NCBI GenBank assembly: GCA_013813145.1 | Contig: JACCSE010000528.1 | Coordinates: 1-6,369, forward strand | DNA length: 6,369 nucleotides | Origin: Gemmatimonadales bacterium | GTDB lineage: Bacteria; Gemmatimonadota; Gemmatimonadetes; Gemmatimonadales; GWC2-71-9 | Direction of reading: 5' to 3' | Part shown: positions 5,811-6,369 of the stretch, piece by piece | Numbering within the stretch: position 1 is the first letter of the stretch | Layout: every line of letters starts with the position of its first letter | Position numbers and translations under genes: made by a program | The notes under the pieces: model-generated | Told to the model about the DNA's origin: nothing | Databases searched by the model: none | The model's input: the letters and a program-made list of their open reading frames with translations, nothing else

Positions 5811-6369
5811 TTATGCAATTACCCGCCGGAGCGACGCCCGCTCCCGCTCCACCTCCGCGTCCGACATGAACCAGCGCTCCGCCACCGGGCGGATGGCAAG
5901 GTTGCAGAGGAACCCCGCGACGAGCAAGGCAGCGAGCACGTACATGGTCACGTTGTACGCCTGCGCCGCCGGGACGCCGCGGTCGATCTGGTACTCGCGG
6001 AGATAGTTGACCAGCACCGGCCCGAGGATGCCGGCCGCGGACCAGGCCGTGAGCAGCCGGCCGTGGATCGCTCCGACGAACTGGGTGCCGAAGATGTCGG
6101 CCAGGTACGCGGGAATGGTCGCGAACCCGCCGCCGTACATGGTGAGGATGACGCAGAACAACACGACGAAGAGCGCCACGCTGCCCAGCCGTCCGGCCCA
6201 GGGAGCCAGCGCGTACAGCACGGTGCCCAGGGCGAAGAAGACGGCGTAGGTCCGCTTCCGGCCGAGGTAGGCCGAGAGCGACGCCCAGCTGATGCGGCCG
6301 GCGATGTTGAACACGCTGAGCAGCGCCGCGAACGCGGCCCCGATAGTCGCGAGCTGCGCCTTCTGCGAC
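5811..6369 (-). CDS. OFA-family MFS transporter, carboxylate antiporter-like (N-terminal part beyond window)
   Basis: The last 185 codons of a major facilitator permease, ending with TAA at 5811; the family is usually 400-550 residues, so the N-terminal half and start lie beyond 6369. Numbering from the window edge, GRISWASLSAYLGRKR (24-39) is the conserved cytoplasmic loop between helices 8 and 9. MYGGGFATIPAYLADIFG followed by GAIHGRLLTAWSAAGILGP is the hallmark of the oxalate/formate antiporter family, to which E. coli YhjX also belongs. About five hydrophobic helices are visible, then a charged cytoplasmic tail (FMSDAEVERERASLRR). In the loop motif the usual Asp before the GRK element is Ala33. 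Substrates in the family include oxalate/formate and other small carboxylates such as pyruvate or lactate; which applies here is not visible. The small-subunit gene follows in probable operon. Confidence 0.92.
   Translation of the reverse strand, partial: SQKAQLATIGAAFAALLSVFNIAGRISWASLSAYLGRKRTYAVFFALGTVLYALAPWAGRLGSVALFVVLFCVILTMYGGGFATIPAYLADIFGTQFVGAIHGRLLTAWSAAGILGPVLVNYLREYQIDRGVPAAQAYNVTMYVLAALLVAGFLCNLAIRPVAERWFMSDAEVERERASLRRVIA

Overview
The window is GC-rich bacterial DNA. Every gene I can support lies on the minus strand, so transcription runs from high to low coordinates. A lipoprotein with a lipobox and an outer-membrane beta-barrel protein with a signal peptide and C-terminal Phe-Phe indicate a diderm (Gram-negative) organism. 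The codon use, the E1 alpha/beta type of pyruvate dehydrogenase and the TGAGCGAAGCGAAGG-type intergenic palindrome would fit Gemmatimonadota or a similar soil lineage. That placement is a guess; the phylum cannot be fixed from this window.

Layout in the order of transcription. (1) 6369-5811 is the C-terminal part of an OFA-family (oxalate/formate antiporter-like, YhjX-like) MFS transporter, cut by the window edge. It is followed 49 nt later by a 45-residue single-helix 'MFS transporter small subunit' gene (5761-5624). (2) 5623-4875 is about 750 bases with no recognisable gene. It holds several inverted repeats, a possible promoter and two tiny ATGA-overlapping ORFs of uncertain reality. (3) 4874-3627 is a porin-like outer-membrane protein, followed by a probable terminator hairpin (3603-3576). 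(4) 3499-3032 is a small lipoprotein of unknown function. (5) 2996-2028 is lipA (lipoyl synthase), whose stop overlaps the start of (6) pdhA (2028-1012, E1 alpha). After a 102-base gap filled mostly by a 68-base imperfect palindrome comes (7) pdhB (909-1, E1 beta), which lacks only its last residues at the window edge.

How they fit together: E1 alpha and E1 beta form the thiamine-diphosphate decarboxylase of the pyruvate (or branched-chain 2-oxoacid) dehydrogenase complex. LipA makes the lipoyl cofactor on the E2 partner, which would be expected just beyond the left edge. A porin and a carboxylate-type MFS permease with its small subunit lie upstream on the same strand. A locus for carboxylate uptake and oxidation is therefore a reasonable hypothesis, although the transporters and the PDH genes are probably separate transcription units.

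Nothing here is clearly a new system. The points most worth a second look are the palindrome splitting pdhA from pdhB, the GDG-to-GEA change in the E1 alpha cofactor motif, the perfect dyad just ahead of the lipA ribosome binding site, the short small-subunit gene, and the unexplained region 4875-5623.
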